Notes: generated by a model not told the origin, from the sequence alone. A DNA stretch of 49,033 bases from JBIKVP01 sp044356745 (GCA_044356745.1 JBIKVP010000006.1:1-49033), one strand, 5' to 3'; positions 8,559-16,521 are shown, numbered from the stretch's first letter. Numbers and translations: made by a program.

Positions 8559-8929
8559 TCACAGTATTTTATGATGGACAATGTGGCTTATGCCGTCGTG
8601 AAATTGACTATTATAAGCGCATTGCGCCTCAAGGTTTGTTTGATTGGCACGATATTACGCTTCATTCAGACGCTCTTGAGCGCTTGGGAATTTCGTATGT
8701 CGATGCTTTAAAGCAACTTCATGCGCGCGATGATCAAGGCACTATGCATATTGGTGTCGATGCCTTTTTGCTGATCTGGAGCGTATTGCCTCGTTGGCGC
8801 TGGTTAGCTCGTATTGTTAAAATGCCCTTGATTTATTCAACGGCTCACTTTTTGTATCGGATTTTCGCGAATTGGCGGTTTAATCGCTTAAATCATTGTG
8901 TGATTGCACAATCATCCTCTCAGCCATGA
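8555..8929 (+). CDS. DCC-family thiol-disulfide oxidoreductase-like protein (DUF393)
   Basis: A 124-residue protein of the DUF393/DCC family. The N-terminus has the family signature FYDGQCGLCRREI, with a DxxCxxC arrangement resembling the thioredoxin CxxC site, followed by a hydrophobic stretch (about 84-112) that may associate with the membrane. The function is not established; redox activity is inferred from the motif. It overlaps the end of phrB (ATGA), so it is cotranslated with it. Confidence 0.88.
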   Translation: MITVFYDGQCGLCRREIDYYKRIAPQGLFDWHDITLHSDALERLGISYVDALKQLHARDDQGTMHIGVDAFLLIWSVLPRWRWLARIVKMPLIYSTAHFLYRIFANWRFNRLNHCVIAQSSSQP

Positions 8930-8965
8930 GTCGTGCTCACATCAGAAGTCTTGCAGGAGATCTTG

Positions 8966-9100
8966 ATGCCGAGAGGGATTAAAAAAGCTCATTTACCCAC
9001 GAAAATATGTGCCGCGTGCGGCCGGCCATTCACATGGCGCAAAAAATGGGAAAAAGTGTGGGATCACGTCAAATATTGCTCGGATCAATGTAAGTCATGA
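8966..9100 (+). CDS. DUF2256 family small zinc-finger-like protein
   Basis: A 44-residue protein, MPRGIKKAHLPTKICAACGR... ending ...YCSDQCKS. Four cysteines in CAAC and CSDQC are spaced like a small zinc ribbon, and RKKWEKVW is the conserved centre of DUF2256. A good ribosome site (AGGAG) precedes the ATG. Its stop overlaps the next ATG (ATGA). Family members are repeatedly found beside photolyase/cryptochrome genes; the role is unknown. Confidence 0.88.
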   Translation: MPRGIKKAHLPTKICAACGRPFTWRKKWEKVWDHVKYCSDQCKS

Positions 9101-9531
9101 CCATGAAACACGGTGTCATAACGCAGGCTAAAATTCTCACGTACAGTGGAACGCTTCCCCTTGTTATATCACTCGTATTAATTTTTTTTCCTGTGGCAGG
9201 TCTTGATCACGTGTTCATGGCCAGCGCTTACAGTGCAATTATCATTTCTTTTTTGTGTGGCATTCACTGGGCAATCTGTGTTTTGTTGCCGGATAAGTCA
9301 CCGTCCTCTTTATTGCTTTCTAGCAATATTATTGCGTTATTAGCGTGGATTTCACTCCTGATAACGGATAGCGATCTAAAATTTGTATTACAGATTGGAT
9401 GTTTTTTATCCCTGCTTGTGCTTGATTTTAAGTTGCATCATTTAGGCATTTTACCCGAATGGTTTTATCGCTTACGCTTTCATGCCACGATGATCGTCGT
9501 TGCCTGTTTGGCAATACTGGCTTGGTTATAA
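9097..9531 (+). CDS. DUF3429 integral membrane protein
   Basis: A 144-residue protein with about five hydrophobic segments (roughly 16-34, 40-61, 70-88, 94-110, 124-143) and the GIHWA motif typical of DUF3429. No enzymatic residues are evident. It is the last gene of the photolyase operon and overlaps DUF2256 by ATGA; it ends 13 bases before the left direct repeat of the tRNA-Arg island. DUF3429 genes also accompany photolyase genes in other proteobacteria; the function is unknown. Confidence 0.8.
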   Translation: MTMKHGVITQAKILTYSGTLPLVISLVLIFFPVAGLDHVFMASAYSAIIISFLCGIHWAICVLLPDKSPSSLLLSSNIIALLAWISLLITDSDLKFVLQIGCFLSLLVLDFKLHHLGILPEWFYRLRFHATMIVVACLAILAWL

Positions 9532-9544
9532 TCATTTTGTTTGG

Positions 9545-9556
9545 AAATGGCGCGCC
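9545..9556 (+). repeat. Left direct repeat (attL-like) of the tRNA-Arg island
   Basis: AAATGGCGCGCC, identical to 12914-12925 and in the same orientation. It contains the palindrome GGCGCGCC. It lies 13 bases after the photolyase operon. Confidence 0.65.
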
Positions 9557-9715
9557 TCGACGGAGATTGTTCAAACCATATATTGTCCGACTTGGTCACT
9601 TGGTGCTCTCTCGTGAGAGACGTTCACTCTGAAAATTAAAGGTGTAGCTCATGCAACCCTGCCACGTGGCGAACAGGGGGGCACGCGGAAAGGATAATCT
9701 GCGGCGCGCGCATAA

Positions 9716-9880
9716 GCCGAAGGCGCGGAGCCTCGGGAACCGCTGATTGTCGAGGGGCTGGCTCCTAATTTTTTGCGCGAGGGATTGAAGCTGCATAACC
9801 AATACACTGCGCTGCTTGCGGCTATGCTGAGCCTTGGTTCGCGAAAGCATGCTCCGTCTCCGACGGTTGCGTCAAACTAA
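9716..9880 (+). pseudogene. Short startless open frame, possible remnant inside the island
   Basis: A 54-codon stretch (…EPREPLIVEGLAPNFLREGLKL…) with natural-looking amino-acid composition but no start codon near its beginning; a stop precedes it at 9713. It ends at 9880 with TAA. I do not recognise the family. The rest of 9557-9994 holds only AT-rich DNA before the next gene and a minus-strand frame without recognisable features. It may be the end of a gene truncated when the island formed. Confidence 0.3.
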
Positions 9881-9994
9881 GTATTTTAATAGATGATGTA
9901 TATATTTTTTTGTAAAAACAAGGAACTATTCATACTCTTGATGGACCGACTGCTGATTAATTGCTAGCTATGGTGTCAAGGGGGCGATGCGGGC

Positions 9995-12331
9995 ATGAAC
10001 ACAACGCCGAAGCCAAAGCCAAATTTTTCCATATCGGCTCAACATTTGGGGCCAATCTTCTCCTTGGATGGAGAGCTTACAAACCATGCCCAGAACCTGA
10101 TATTCGCCCGAAACGGCACGGGAAAATCCTTCCTGTCCCGCGCACTTCGCTATCTCGATTTGAAAAGCCAGGGCAGAGACATCGTCGATGCCGCTCATAA
10201 TCTGGTTTCAGACGAGTCCGCCGACGGCAAGGGGGCATTCTCGTTCTCGCGGGGAACAAATGTCTTGGGTGCGCTGCAACTCGAAAAGAACGGAGCCAAT
10301 GTTTCGGCAAATATAACGAACACGATCTTTCATGTATTCTCTGAAGATTTTGTGGATGAGGAACTAAGAGAGCGAGCATACAAGATAGATGGAGAGATCG
10401 AGAACCAGATTTCCGTCGATAGCGAGAACATCAAGCTGAAGGATGCAAAAGAAGCTCTGGAAAAGGCGGTCGCGGATGAACAAGCCGCAGTATCTGCTCT
10501 TCGCGCAAAATACGAGAAGGAAATTCTTGCAGAGCTTCACGAAAAAGCGAGCATCAACAAACAGCTCAGGGAATATAAGGCCCTGAATCTTGACGGCTTG
10601 CTGGAACGCCTTGCCGAAAAACCTGAACTGTCCGAACAAGCCTTTGCGGAAATCCTTAAAGATTTGGACAGCCTCAAGTCCATTCCAGCGGAACCGGCAT
10701 ATCCCGACTCTCTGGATTCGATCAGGAGTGACGATATCGACCTGGGAGTACTTGAAGCCTCCCTTCAACGGGTGACTTCCCCGTCAAGCGTATCCGAAGA
10801 TATCAAGAAGAAGATAGATACTCATCACAGCTTTTATGAAGCCGGCGCGAAGATCATTCAGGATGATCATCGTTCAACATGCCCGTTCTGCGAACAAGGT
10901 ATCACGGACCCTGATCCCAAGGCGGTAATTGACGCCTACATCGCTTATTTTGGAGATGAAGAGGAAAAGCACAAATCGGAGCTTCGGGATTTTTCTCGCA
11001 GATTCAACCAGAAAGAGGCCGAACTGAAAGATGCAGAGACACGGCTTGCGAGACAAAGATCGCGATATGACGCACTAAAGCGCTTTGTTCCGTCCAGGAA
11101 AGACACTCACGTCGATGACGGGGAATCACAGTTCAATGAAGCTCGGGCAACAATCACATCAATCAAGAACGCCATTCAGCAAAAAACAAATACGCTGTCT
11201 GCCCCGCATCCGCTGCCAAGTGACGACCTTGCCGCCCACACAGCTAGCATCAACAAGGTCATCGGCGAGAACAACGCCAAAGTCTTAGAACTCAACAAGG
11301 CTGTAGAACAATGGGACGAAGAGCGGAAAGCCCTGCAACGCAAGGCATGCGAGGTATTCGACCGTGAGTTCGCAATCAATAACTGGACGAACATCGAAAA
11401 CTTGAGAGCGCTTATGGGAGCGGTCAAAAACAAGCACGACGAATTGACAGCACTTGAGAAATCAAGTCCCTCAAAGGACGCCCGTGTGCGGGTTGCCGAG
11501 ACTTTCGAGCTTTTGCTCAAGGAATTTTTTGCAGCGAAATACGTATTTGATAAAGACAAATTTGTGCTCAAACGCGGCAATCACGAGATGATACGCGGCC
11601 CGCACCGCACGTTGAGTGATGGAGAAAAAACAGCCATCGCGTTTTGCTATTTTATAGCCTGCGTTCACCGCAAGGTCACATCGAACAGTGATTACCAAAA
11701 ACTGTTTCTGGTCTTTGATGACCCGGTAACTTCGATGTCATACGATTTTGTGTTCGCCATTTCACAAACACTTAAAAATCTGGGCATTTCAAACAAGGGT
11801 GAAATTTCGATCAATCCGGGCAGGATTGACGGCAATAAGTGTGTCCAACCAGGACTTCTGATCCTGACTCATAGCAGCTATTTCTTCAACATCTCGCGGA
11901 CGAACAAGGTCGTCAACAAAAACGCAACCTTTTCTCTTTCTACCGACGGAACCACACACAAACTTGCGCGTCTGAGTAGTTATGTCGCTCCATTCGAGGA
12001 ACAGCTTGCGCATGTCTATCATGTTGCAAAGGGCAATAACCCCGACCACTGCACAGGTAACGCGATCCGCTCCGTCCTGGAAGCAGTCGGGCGCTTTTGC
12101 AGGCCGGACAAGTCACATAGCCTGGAGGATTTTATCGCCTATCTCGCAGGCGAGGAAAATATCAGCATCAAGAGCATACTAATTAACTCTCTTTGCCACG
12201 GCACCTATTATGATGAGGCTCCACCGCCCGACGATCTCAAGTTGGCGTGCCAGGAAACGATTAAAGTGGTCGAACGGTTCGCCGCAGGACAAATTGCGAT
12301 TATTCAGAGTGCTGCTGGCAGCAAAACGTAG
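9995..12331 (+). CDS. RloC-like AAA (AAA_13) ATPase, candidate anticodon nuclease
   Basis: A 778-residue SMC/Rad50-like ABC ATPase. Walker A is RNGTGKS (39-45). Long charged helices, likely coiled coil, lie on either side of a CPFC zinc hook (C296/C299). The ABC signature is LSDGEK (540-545), Walker B is FLVFDDP (571-577), and His626 in LTHSS is the switch histidine. After the ATPase comes a C-terminal region with Arg692-x3-Glu696 and His735 (NSLCHG), the same order as the Arg-Glu-His triad of the PrrC and RloC tRNA anticodon nucleases. RloC proteins are this length and also combine zinc hook with nuclease; they cut tRNA after DNA damage, as a phage defence. PrrC lacks a hook. The ATG at 9995 has AAGGGGG upstream. 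No partner gene is present. A generic AAA_13 ATPase without nuclease activity is the alternative. Confidence 0.75.
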   Translation: MNTTPKPKPNFSISAQHLGPIFSLDGELTNHAQNLIFARNGTGKSFLSRALRYLDLKSQGRDIVDAAHNLVSDESADGKGAFSFSRGTNVLGALQLEKNGANVSANITNTIFHVFSEDFVDEELRERAYKIDGEIENQISVDSENIKLKDAKEALEKAVADEQAAVSALRAKYEKEILAELHEKASINKQLREYKALNLDGLLERLAEKPELSEQAFAEILKDLDSLKSIPAEPAYPDSLDSIRSDDIDLGVLEASLQRVTSPSSVSEDIKKKIDTHHSFYEAGAKIIQDDHRSTCPFCEQGITDPDPKAVIDAYIAYFGDEEEKHKSELRDFSRRFNQKEAELKDAETRLARQRSRYDALKRFVPSRKDTHVDDGESQFNEARATITSIKNAIQQKTNTLSAPHPLPSDDLAAHTASINKVIGENNAKVLELNKAVEQWDEERKALQRKACEVFDREFAINNWTNIENLRALMGAVKNKHDELTALEKSSPSKDARVRVAETFELLLKEFFAAKYVFDKDKFVLKRGNHEMIRGPHRTLSDGEKTAIAFCYFIACVHRKVTSNSDYQKLFLVFDDPVTSMSYDFVFAISQTLKNLGISNKGEISINPGRIDGNKCVQPGLLILTHSSYFFNISRTNKVVNKNATFSLSTDGTTHKLARLSSYVAPFEEQLAHVYHVAKGNNPDHCTGNAIRSVLEAVGRFCRPDKSHSLEDFIAYLAGEENISIKSILINSLCHGTYYDEAPPPDDLKLACQETIKVVERFAAGQIAIIQSAAGSKT

Positions 12332-12481
12332 GGGATGCGGTCATTCCCTTGATCGTTTGGTGCAGGGAAAGTCGAAAGCTCCTGCTCGTGGTCATTCGGA
12401 GAAATGATTGCTGACGCGGTCGGGCTCAATGCCGGATGAGCGCTAAAGGCCGCGAGGAATGCAACGGGAGGCGCACAGCAG

Positions 12482-12562
12482 GCCTCCCTTGCCAAGGAGG
12501 CGTGGTAATACCACGCACATCTTGCCTTCTGCGCCATAGACCGTAACGCTCCTTGGAGCGTT
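12482..12562. repeat. Cluster of three adjacent palindromes in the island
   Basis: Within 81 bases there are: GCCTCC…GGAGGC (12482-12501); GCGTGGTA-A-TACCACGC (12500-12516, perfect 8-bp arms); and AACGCTCC-TT-GGAGCGTT (12545-12562, perfect 8-bp arms). They lie between the RloC-like gene and the recombinase remnant. No T-run follows any of them, so they are not ordinary terminators; recombination-site or regulatory function is possible but unproven. The rest of 12332-12592 shows no gene. Confidence 0.6.
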
Positions 12563-12592
12563 GGACGGATTTGTAGATCTTTTACGCCATAG

Positions 12593-12909
12593 CTGAACCA
12601 GCCTTTAGGCTCTGGCCTATCCACCAGTAATCACGGCTCACTTGCCGATCTCGAAACCAAGAAACTGCTGGCACAGGAATGGCTGAAGAATGCAGGCTAT
12701 CCGCAATTCAGCTTCGAAAAAATGTTTCAACGCGCCATGGAATTCCTCTCAAGCTCGTAGAATCTCTGGCAAAATGGACATCTTGACTACCGCCGTCTGT
12801 TGCTCCGTTTGGCCTACGCGAAGCATGTACCGTATCGTCGGAGTCAAGGGCTTTGCAACGTGAAACAGCCTTGCCTTTCAACGTCTTAAGTCGGTTATCC
12901 CTAAAATGA
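12593..12909 (+). pseudogene. Serine recombinase (large resolvase type), decayed C-terminal fragment
   Basis: The frame from 12593 reads ...ETKKLLAQEWLKNAGYPQF..., is stopped by TAG at 12758-12760, then continues in the same frame as NLWQNGHLDYRRLLLRLAYA and KHVPYRRSQGL. Near 12862 the homologous ending shifts to another frame (ETALPFNVLSRLSLK, stop at 12907). The pattern LW-x2-G-x4-RR-x3-RLAYA-x3-PY-R…ALPF is that of the C-terminus of large serine recombinases found on rhizobial mobile elements. The catalytic N-terminal domain is absent, so it is not functional. It sits 8 bases from the tRNA-Arg 3' end. Alternative: another recombinase-associated protein; the tail match is by memory only. 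Confidence 0.6.
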
Positions 12910-12913
12910 AGAA

Positions 12914-12925
12914 AAATGGCGCGCC
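12914..12925 (+). repeat. Right direct repeat (attR-like), overlapping the tRNA-Arg 3' end
   Basis: AAATGGCGCGCC; positions 12917-12925 encode, on the minus strand, the CCA end, discriminator and last acceptor bases of tRNA-Arg. Identical to 9545-9556. Confidence 0.65.
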
Positions 12926-12993
12926 CGAAAGGATTCGAACCTCTGACCCTCAGATTCGTAGTCTGATGCTCTATCCAGCTGAGCTACGGGCGC
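12917..12993 (-). tRNA. tRNA-Arg (anticodon ACG)
   Basis: On the minus strand a 77-nt cloverleaf: acceptor GCGCCCG pairs with CGGGCGC, followed by discriminator G and an encoded CCA. The D arm is GCTCAGCTGGATAGAGC, the anticodon loop CTACGAA gives ACG, and the T arm contains GGTTCGAATCC. Intact, and the probable insertion site of the neighbouring island. Confidence 0.97.
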
Positions 12994-13382
12994 ACATGCC
13001 TTTGACGTTATTCAAAGGTGAAAAAACGCTTAGCCCCTCCCGCCAACTTTGGCAACCCTTTTTATGCATTTGAAACATGTTGTGTGCGTTGAGCCTGATT
13101 GAGGTGCAGACCATGCCGCGCGATGTGGGGAAAACAAAAAGGGAGTGTGCGTCTTTGCTTTTATTCAACGTCAACGTGTTCGCGTCCTGTGGTTTTTCGT
13201 CGATCCTCAGCGATCTTTAATATTTTTGGCTTAAGTCAGATGGAAAGAAACGTTTTTAAGCGATTTTGCCAAATTTTTACATCTTTTGACGTAAAAGATA
13301 TTGCTCAAAAAATACAGCTTTCAAAGGCAGATTTTTTAGACGGCATGTTTTTAAAAAGGCATATTTCCAAAAAGGATTGATG
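12994..13382. other. Gene-free region upstream of the MFS/spermidine synthase fusion
   Basis: No convincing gene is seen. An open frame at 13099-13380 reads through it but has no recognisable motif and no ribosome site. The stretch is AT-rich after 13200 and probably contains the promoter of the downstream gene. Confidence 0.5.
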
Positions 13383-15704
13383 ATGACTTCTCCTCTCAAA
13401 CACACACTGCCTTCGGATCCGTCTTCATCACACGTCTCTTCCACATCGCTTCATTTAATACTCGCCGTTTTTACGGGAGCGATTTTTCTTTCGGCGCTCT
13501 TACTTTTTGCTGTGCAGCCGATGTTTACGAAAATGGTCACGCCAACATTGGGGGGAACTCCCGCAGTGTGGTCAGTGGCGCTGGTGTTTTTTCAAGCTGT
13601 TCTTTTGGCAGGCTATGCTTACGCACACGGCATAAAACGTTATTTGCCACATACATATGGGGTTATTGCACATCTTGCTTTGATGGCGATTGTGATTGCG
13701 TTATTTTTGCCCATTCAGTTTCATGCTGGATGGGGTAAGCCGCCACAAGAAGGGCAAGCGTTCTGGCTGCTCATGGTCTTTGGCGTCTCGGTTGGGTTGC
13801 CGTTTTTTGCAATCGCGGCTAACGGCCCATTGCTTCAAGCATGGTTTGCCCGCAGTGTGCATCCACAAGCGCAAGACCCTTATTTTCTTTATGGTGCGTC
13901 TAATCTCGGGAGCATGATTGCGCTACTAGCGTATCCGTTTGTTATTGAGCCTGCACTGACGCTTCAAGAGCAATCCATCACGTGGATGATTGGATTTGGG
14001 GCACTCATGATTTTGATCATGATCACTGCTTTATTGCTCATGCGGGTGATGCGCCCTCTCAATTTAATCGATCAATCTGATGTAAAGATTTCAGCGCTGC
14101 CTTCGCATATTAACGGTCGTGATCGTTTTGCGTGGGTTTTACTCGGATTTATTCCTTCAGGCTTGCTGGTTGCGGTGACAGCGCATCTCTCCACCGACGT
14201 GGCGGCTGTTCCCTTATTGTGGGTTATTCCCCTTGCGCTTTATCTTTTTACGTTTGTTCTCGCGTTTCGCTCACAAGGCGAGCGTCTGCACCGGATCATG
14301 GTTTTAGCGCGACCTGTGATGCTCGTTGGTTTAATTGCATGCATTATTTTTTGGAATGCCATTCCATGGGTTGCTGTAATGGCTGCTCATTTAGGATTTT
14401 TCTTTGTCGTGACAATGATTTGTCATCGTGAACTTTATAATGCGCGCCCTGAAGCAGATCAGCTGACATCGTTTTATTTTTATATGTCGCTTGGGGGCGT
14501 ATTAGGGGGTGTATTTTGCTCGCTGCTTGCGCCACTTCTTTTTAACTCGATTGTTGAATATCTGTTGCTTGTGCTCGCCGCGATGCTAGTTGATCCGGGA
14601 TTGGCGCAGCGGATTCGCAACACGTCAAATGGTGTTCTTGTACGGGCGGTGGCAGCGTTTAGTGCAACATGCGCCATCATCGCCATCATGATGACATTTT
14701 TGCCCAAACTGCCGATTACGACCCAAATCCTTATTCAAATTGGCCTGATAGGCGTATTGAGCATCGCATCACTTCTCGTCAAAAAGCGTGAGGTGATGTT
14801 GAGTGTGATCGCAGCATCGGTCGTCTCGTTCTTACCCATGATGGGATTAAGTGAAGCGGTTTTAGAGCGCACGCGCAACTTTTTTGGTGTGCATATGGTG
14901 CGTCAAACAGAGGATGGTGCGGGGCGTTATCTTGCTCATGGCACAACCATTCATGGAGGTGAGCGTTATCGGGATGATAAGGGTCAAGTCTTGAATGAGC
15001 GTCCAGAACCTGGCAGTTATTATTATCCGAGCGGTCCTTATTCGCAGGTTATTGAAGCGACACGCGCTGCACGTGGTGGTGTGCTTAAAAATGTTGCGCT
15101 TATCGGCATGGGAATTGGCTCTACAGCGTGTTACGCTAAGCCAGATGAGAACTGGACTTTTTTTGAAATTGACCCCACCGTTGCGCGGCTCGCTCAAAAT
15201 CCGAACTATTTTCGCTCGATGAGCGTGTGTATGCCCAATGCGAAGATTGTATTTGGTGATGGACGTTTAACACTTGCTGATCAAACAACGCGATATGACC
15301 TCATTGTGATTGATGCGTTTAGCTCTGATGCGATCCCGATTCACCTGCTCACCAAAGAAGCGACACGCCTTTATGCGTCTAAACTTGCTGAAGGAGGTGT
15401 GATCATGTTTCACATCACCAACCGTCATCTTGCACTCGCGCCAGTCGTGGCGGGCTCTGCACAAGAAAACGGTATGATTGCTTACCTGAAACGTGATGAG
15501 AATAGTGATGTTACGGGAGATTTCCTTAAGACTATGCGCTCTCAGGCACATGTTGTTGCGGTGGCAGTGCGTGAAACAGATTTAGGCGCGTTGCCACAAA
15601 TGGATGGTTGGAAACTTCAGAAAAAACCTGAAACAATGCGCGTGTGGACGGATGATTATTCTAATCTGATTGATGCAATGCGCCGTAAAGCACGCGGAGA
15701 ATAA
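13383..15704 (+). CDS. Fused MFS-like membrane / spermidine synthase-like protein
   Basis: A protein of about 773 residues. The N-terminal ~490 residues hold a dozen or so hydrophobic helices (first at about 24-45), resembling MFS or spermidine-synthase-associated membrane domains. The C-terminal soluble domain resembles spermidine/spermine synthases: IGMGIG near residue 573 (nucleotide-type glycine loop), FFEIDP next to it, FGDGR, and DAFSSDAIPIHLL near 644. Such fusions are common in proteobacteria; whether they make polyamines is generally unproven. I chose the ATG at 13383 since AAAGGA lies 6 bases upstream; a TTG at 13377 and ATG at 13380 are too close to that site. It stands alone, with a hairpin after the stop. 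Confidence 0.8.
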   Translation: MTSPLKHTLPSDPSSSHVSSTSLHLILAVFTGAIFLSALLLFAVQPMFTKMVTPTLGGTPAVWSVALVFFQAVLLAGYAYAHGIKRYLPHTYGVIAHLALMAIVIALFLPIQFHAGWGKPPQEGQAFWLLMVFGVSVGLPFFAIAANGPLLQAWFARSVHPQAQDPYFLYGASNLGSMIALLAYPFVIEPALTLQEQSITWMIGFGALMILIMITALLLMRVMRPLNLIDQSDVKISALPSHINGRDRFAWVLLGFIPSGLLVAVTAHLSTDVAAVPLLWVIPLALYLFTFVLAFRSQGERLHRIMVLARPVMLVGLIACIIFWNAIPWVAVMAAHLGFFFVVTMICHRELYNARPEADQLTSFYFYMSLGGVLGGVFCSLLAPLLFNSIVEYLLLVLAAMLVDPGLAQRIRNTSNGVLVRAVAAFSATCAIIAIMMTFLPKLPITTQILIQIGLIGVLSIASLLVKKREVMLSVIAASVVSFLPMMGLSEAVLERTRNFFGVHMVRQTEDGAGRYLAHGTTIHGGERYRDDKGQVLNERPEPGSYYYPSGPYSQVIEATRAARGGVLKNVALIGMGIGSTACYAKPDENWTFFEIDPTVARLAQNPNYFRSMSVCMPNAKIVFGDGRLTLADQTTRYDLIVIDAFSSDAIPIHLLTKEATRLYASKLAEGGVIMFHITNRHLALAPVVAGSAQENGMIAYLKRDENSDVTGDFLKTMRSQAHVVAVAVRETDLGALPQMDGWKLQKKPETMRVWTDDYSNLIDAMRRKARGE

Positions 15705-15707
15705 ACT

Positions 15708-15751
15708 CCTCCCATGATTTTCAACTGCGATGTGGCGAAAATCATAGGAGG
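15708..15751 (+). terminator. Hairpin after the MFS/spermidine synthase fusion
   Basis: Arms CCTCCCATGATTTTC and GAAAATCATAGGAGG form a near-perfect 15-bp stem around a 14-base loop starting 4 bases after the stop codon. There is no T-run, so it may be an mRNA 3'-end stabiliser rather than an intrinsic terminator. Confidence 0.6.
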
Positions 15752-15840
15752 CTCTCACCTATTTCCTTTTACATCTGCTTGACATCGTTTAGCCGAAGTT
15801 TACACGTAAATTTCTCAGCGCAGTGACGATATAGGGGTTT

Positions 15841-16521
15841 ATGATGCAATCTGTTAAAGCAATCGTTTTGGGTGTGGTTGGCGCATTATCACTGACATTT
15901 TCTGTTCATGCACAAACGCCTGCAAAAGAGAGCAAACCCTCTGATGCAAAGCCCGCTGAGACCGCACCAGTCGATAATAAAGCGCCATCACGCGCTTTAA
16001 GTGAAATGGAGATTGGCTCACCTGATGCAAAAGTGACAGTCATCGAATATGCGTCGATGACGTGTTCACATTGTGCGCGCTTTCATACCCAGACTTACGA
16101 GCCGTTTAAAAAAGCTTATGTTGATACAGGAAAGGTTCGTTACATTTTCCGTGAATTTCCGCTCGATCCTCTTGCAGCCGCTGGTTCAATGCTTGCGCGT
16201 TGTGCTGCAGAGGAAAAAACCACGGATCAATATTTTGCAGTTGTTGATTTATTATTCCAGCAACAAAATAATTGGGCGTTTGTCGATAAGCCACTGGATG
16301 CATTGCTACAAACAGTACGACAAGCTGGCTTCAGCCAAGAAAAAGCCGAAAGCTGCCTGAAGCGCCAAGATATTTATGATCGCGTCAATGCCTCTAAAAA
16401 ACAGGGCACGGATGCAGGTGTTGAGTCTACACCGACATTTTTTATCAATGGCACAAAACATAATGGTGCACTACGCCTTGAAGAGCTGACGAAGATCATC
16501 GATCCACTTGTGAAAGAGTGA
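15841..16521 (+). CDS. DsbA-family periplasmic thiol-disulfide oxidoreductase
   Basis: A 226-residue secreted thioredoxin-fold protein. A signal peptide (about residues 1-24, cleavage after VHA) is followed by a Lys/Pro/Ala-rich linker to about residue 50. The DSBA-like domain carries the active site C75-S-H-C78 and the cis-proline segment VESTPTFFING. This type (DsbA/BdbD-like 'thioredoxin_4') is common in rhizobia, sometimes several copies per genome. It probably oxidises or isomerises disulfides of exported proteins; the direction cannot be told. A second ATG at 15844 is an equally likely start. Next to rlmN but probably transcribed by itself. Confidence 0.9.
   Translation: MMQSVKAIVLGVVGALSLTFSVHAQTPAKESKPSDAKPAETAPVDNKAPSRALSEMEIGSPDAKVTVIEYASMTCSHCARFHTQTYEPFKKAYVDTGKVRYIFREFPLDPLAAAGSMLARCAAEEKTTDQYFAVVDLLFQQQNNWAFVDKPLDALLQTVRQAGFSQEKAESCLKRQDIYDRVNASKKQGTDAGVESTPTFFINGTKHNGALRLEELTKIIDPLVKE

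Larger units (their letters stand above)
9545..12925. mobile_element. Small genomic island at tRNA-Arg carrying an RloC-like gene
   Basis: A 3.4-kb segment bounded by an exact 12-bp direct repeat (9545-9556 and 12914-12925). The right copy is the 3' end of an intact tRNA-Arg gene, and the tRNA 3' end points into the segment, the usual geometry for islands inserted at a tRNA. Inside are an RloC-like ATPase gene, short decayed coding stretches, a cluster of perfect palindromes and the C-terminal remains of a serine recombinase with a nonsense codon and a frameshift. Codon use in the main gene (more C-ending codons such as ttc, aac, gac) differs from the T-rich neighbours. I infer an immobilised integrated element. 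Confidence 0.7.

Noticed and set aside
9596..9850. Minus-strand 84-residue frame in the island
   Set aside because: Arg-rich composition typical of a random frame in GC-rich DNA; no family pattern and no ribosome site.
9532..9994. A tRNA or rRNA gene at the left repeat of the island
   Set aside because: Only the last bases of a tRNA end are present; no cloverleaf could be formed around 9545-9556.
13099..13380. 93-residue plus-strand frame upstream of the MFS/spermidine synthase gene
   Set aside because: No motif, no ribosome site, and the N-terminal part looks random; kept only as a gene-free region.
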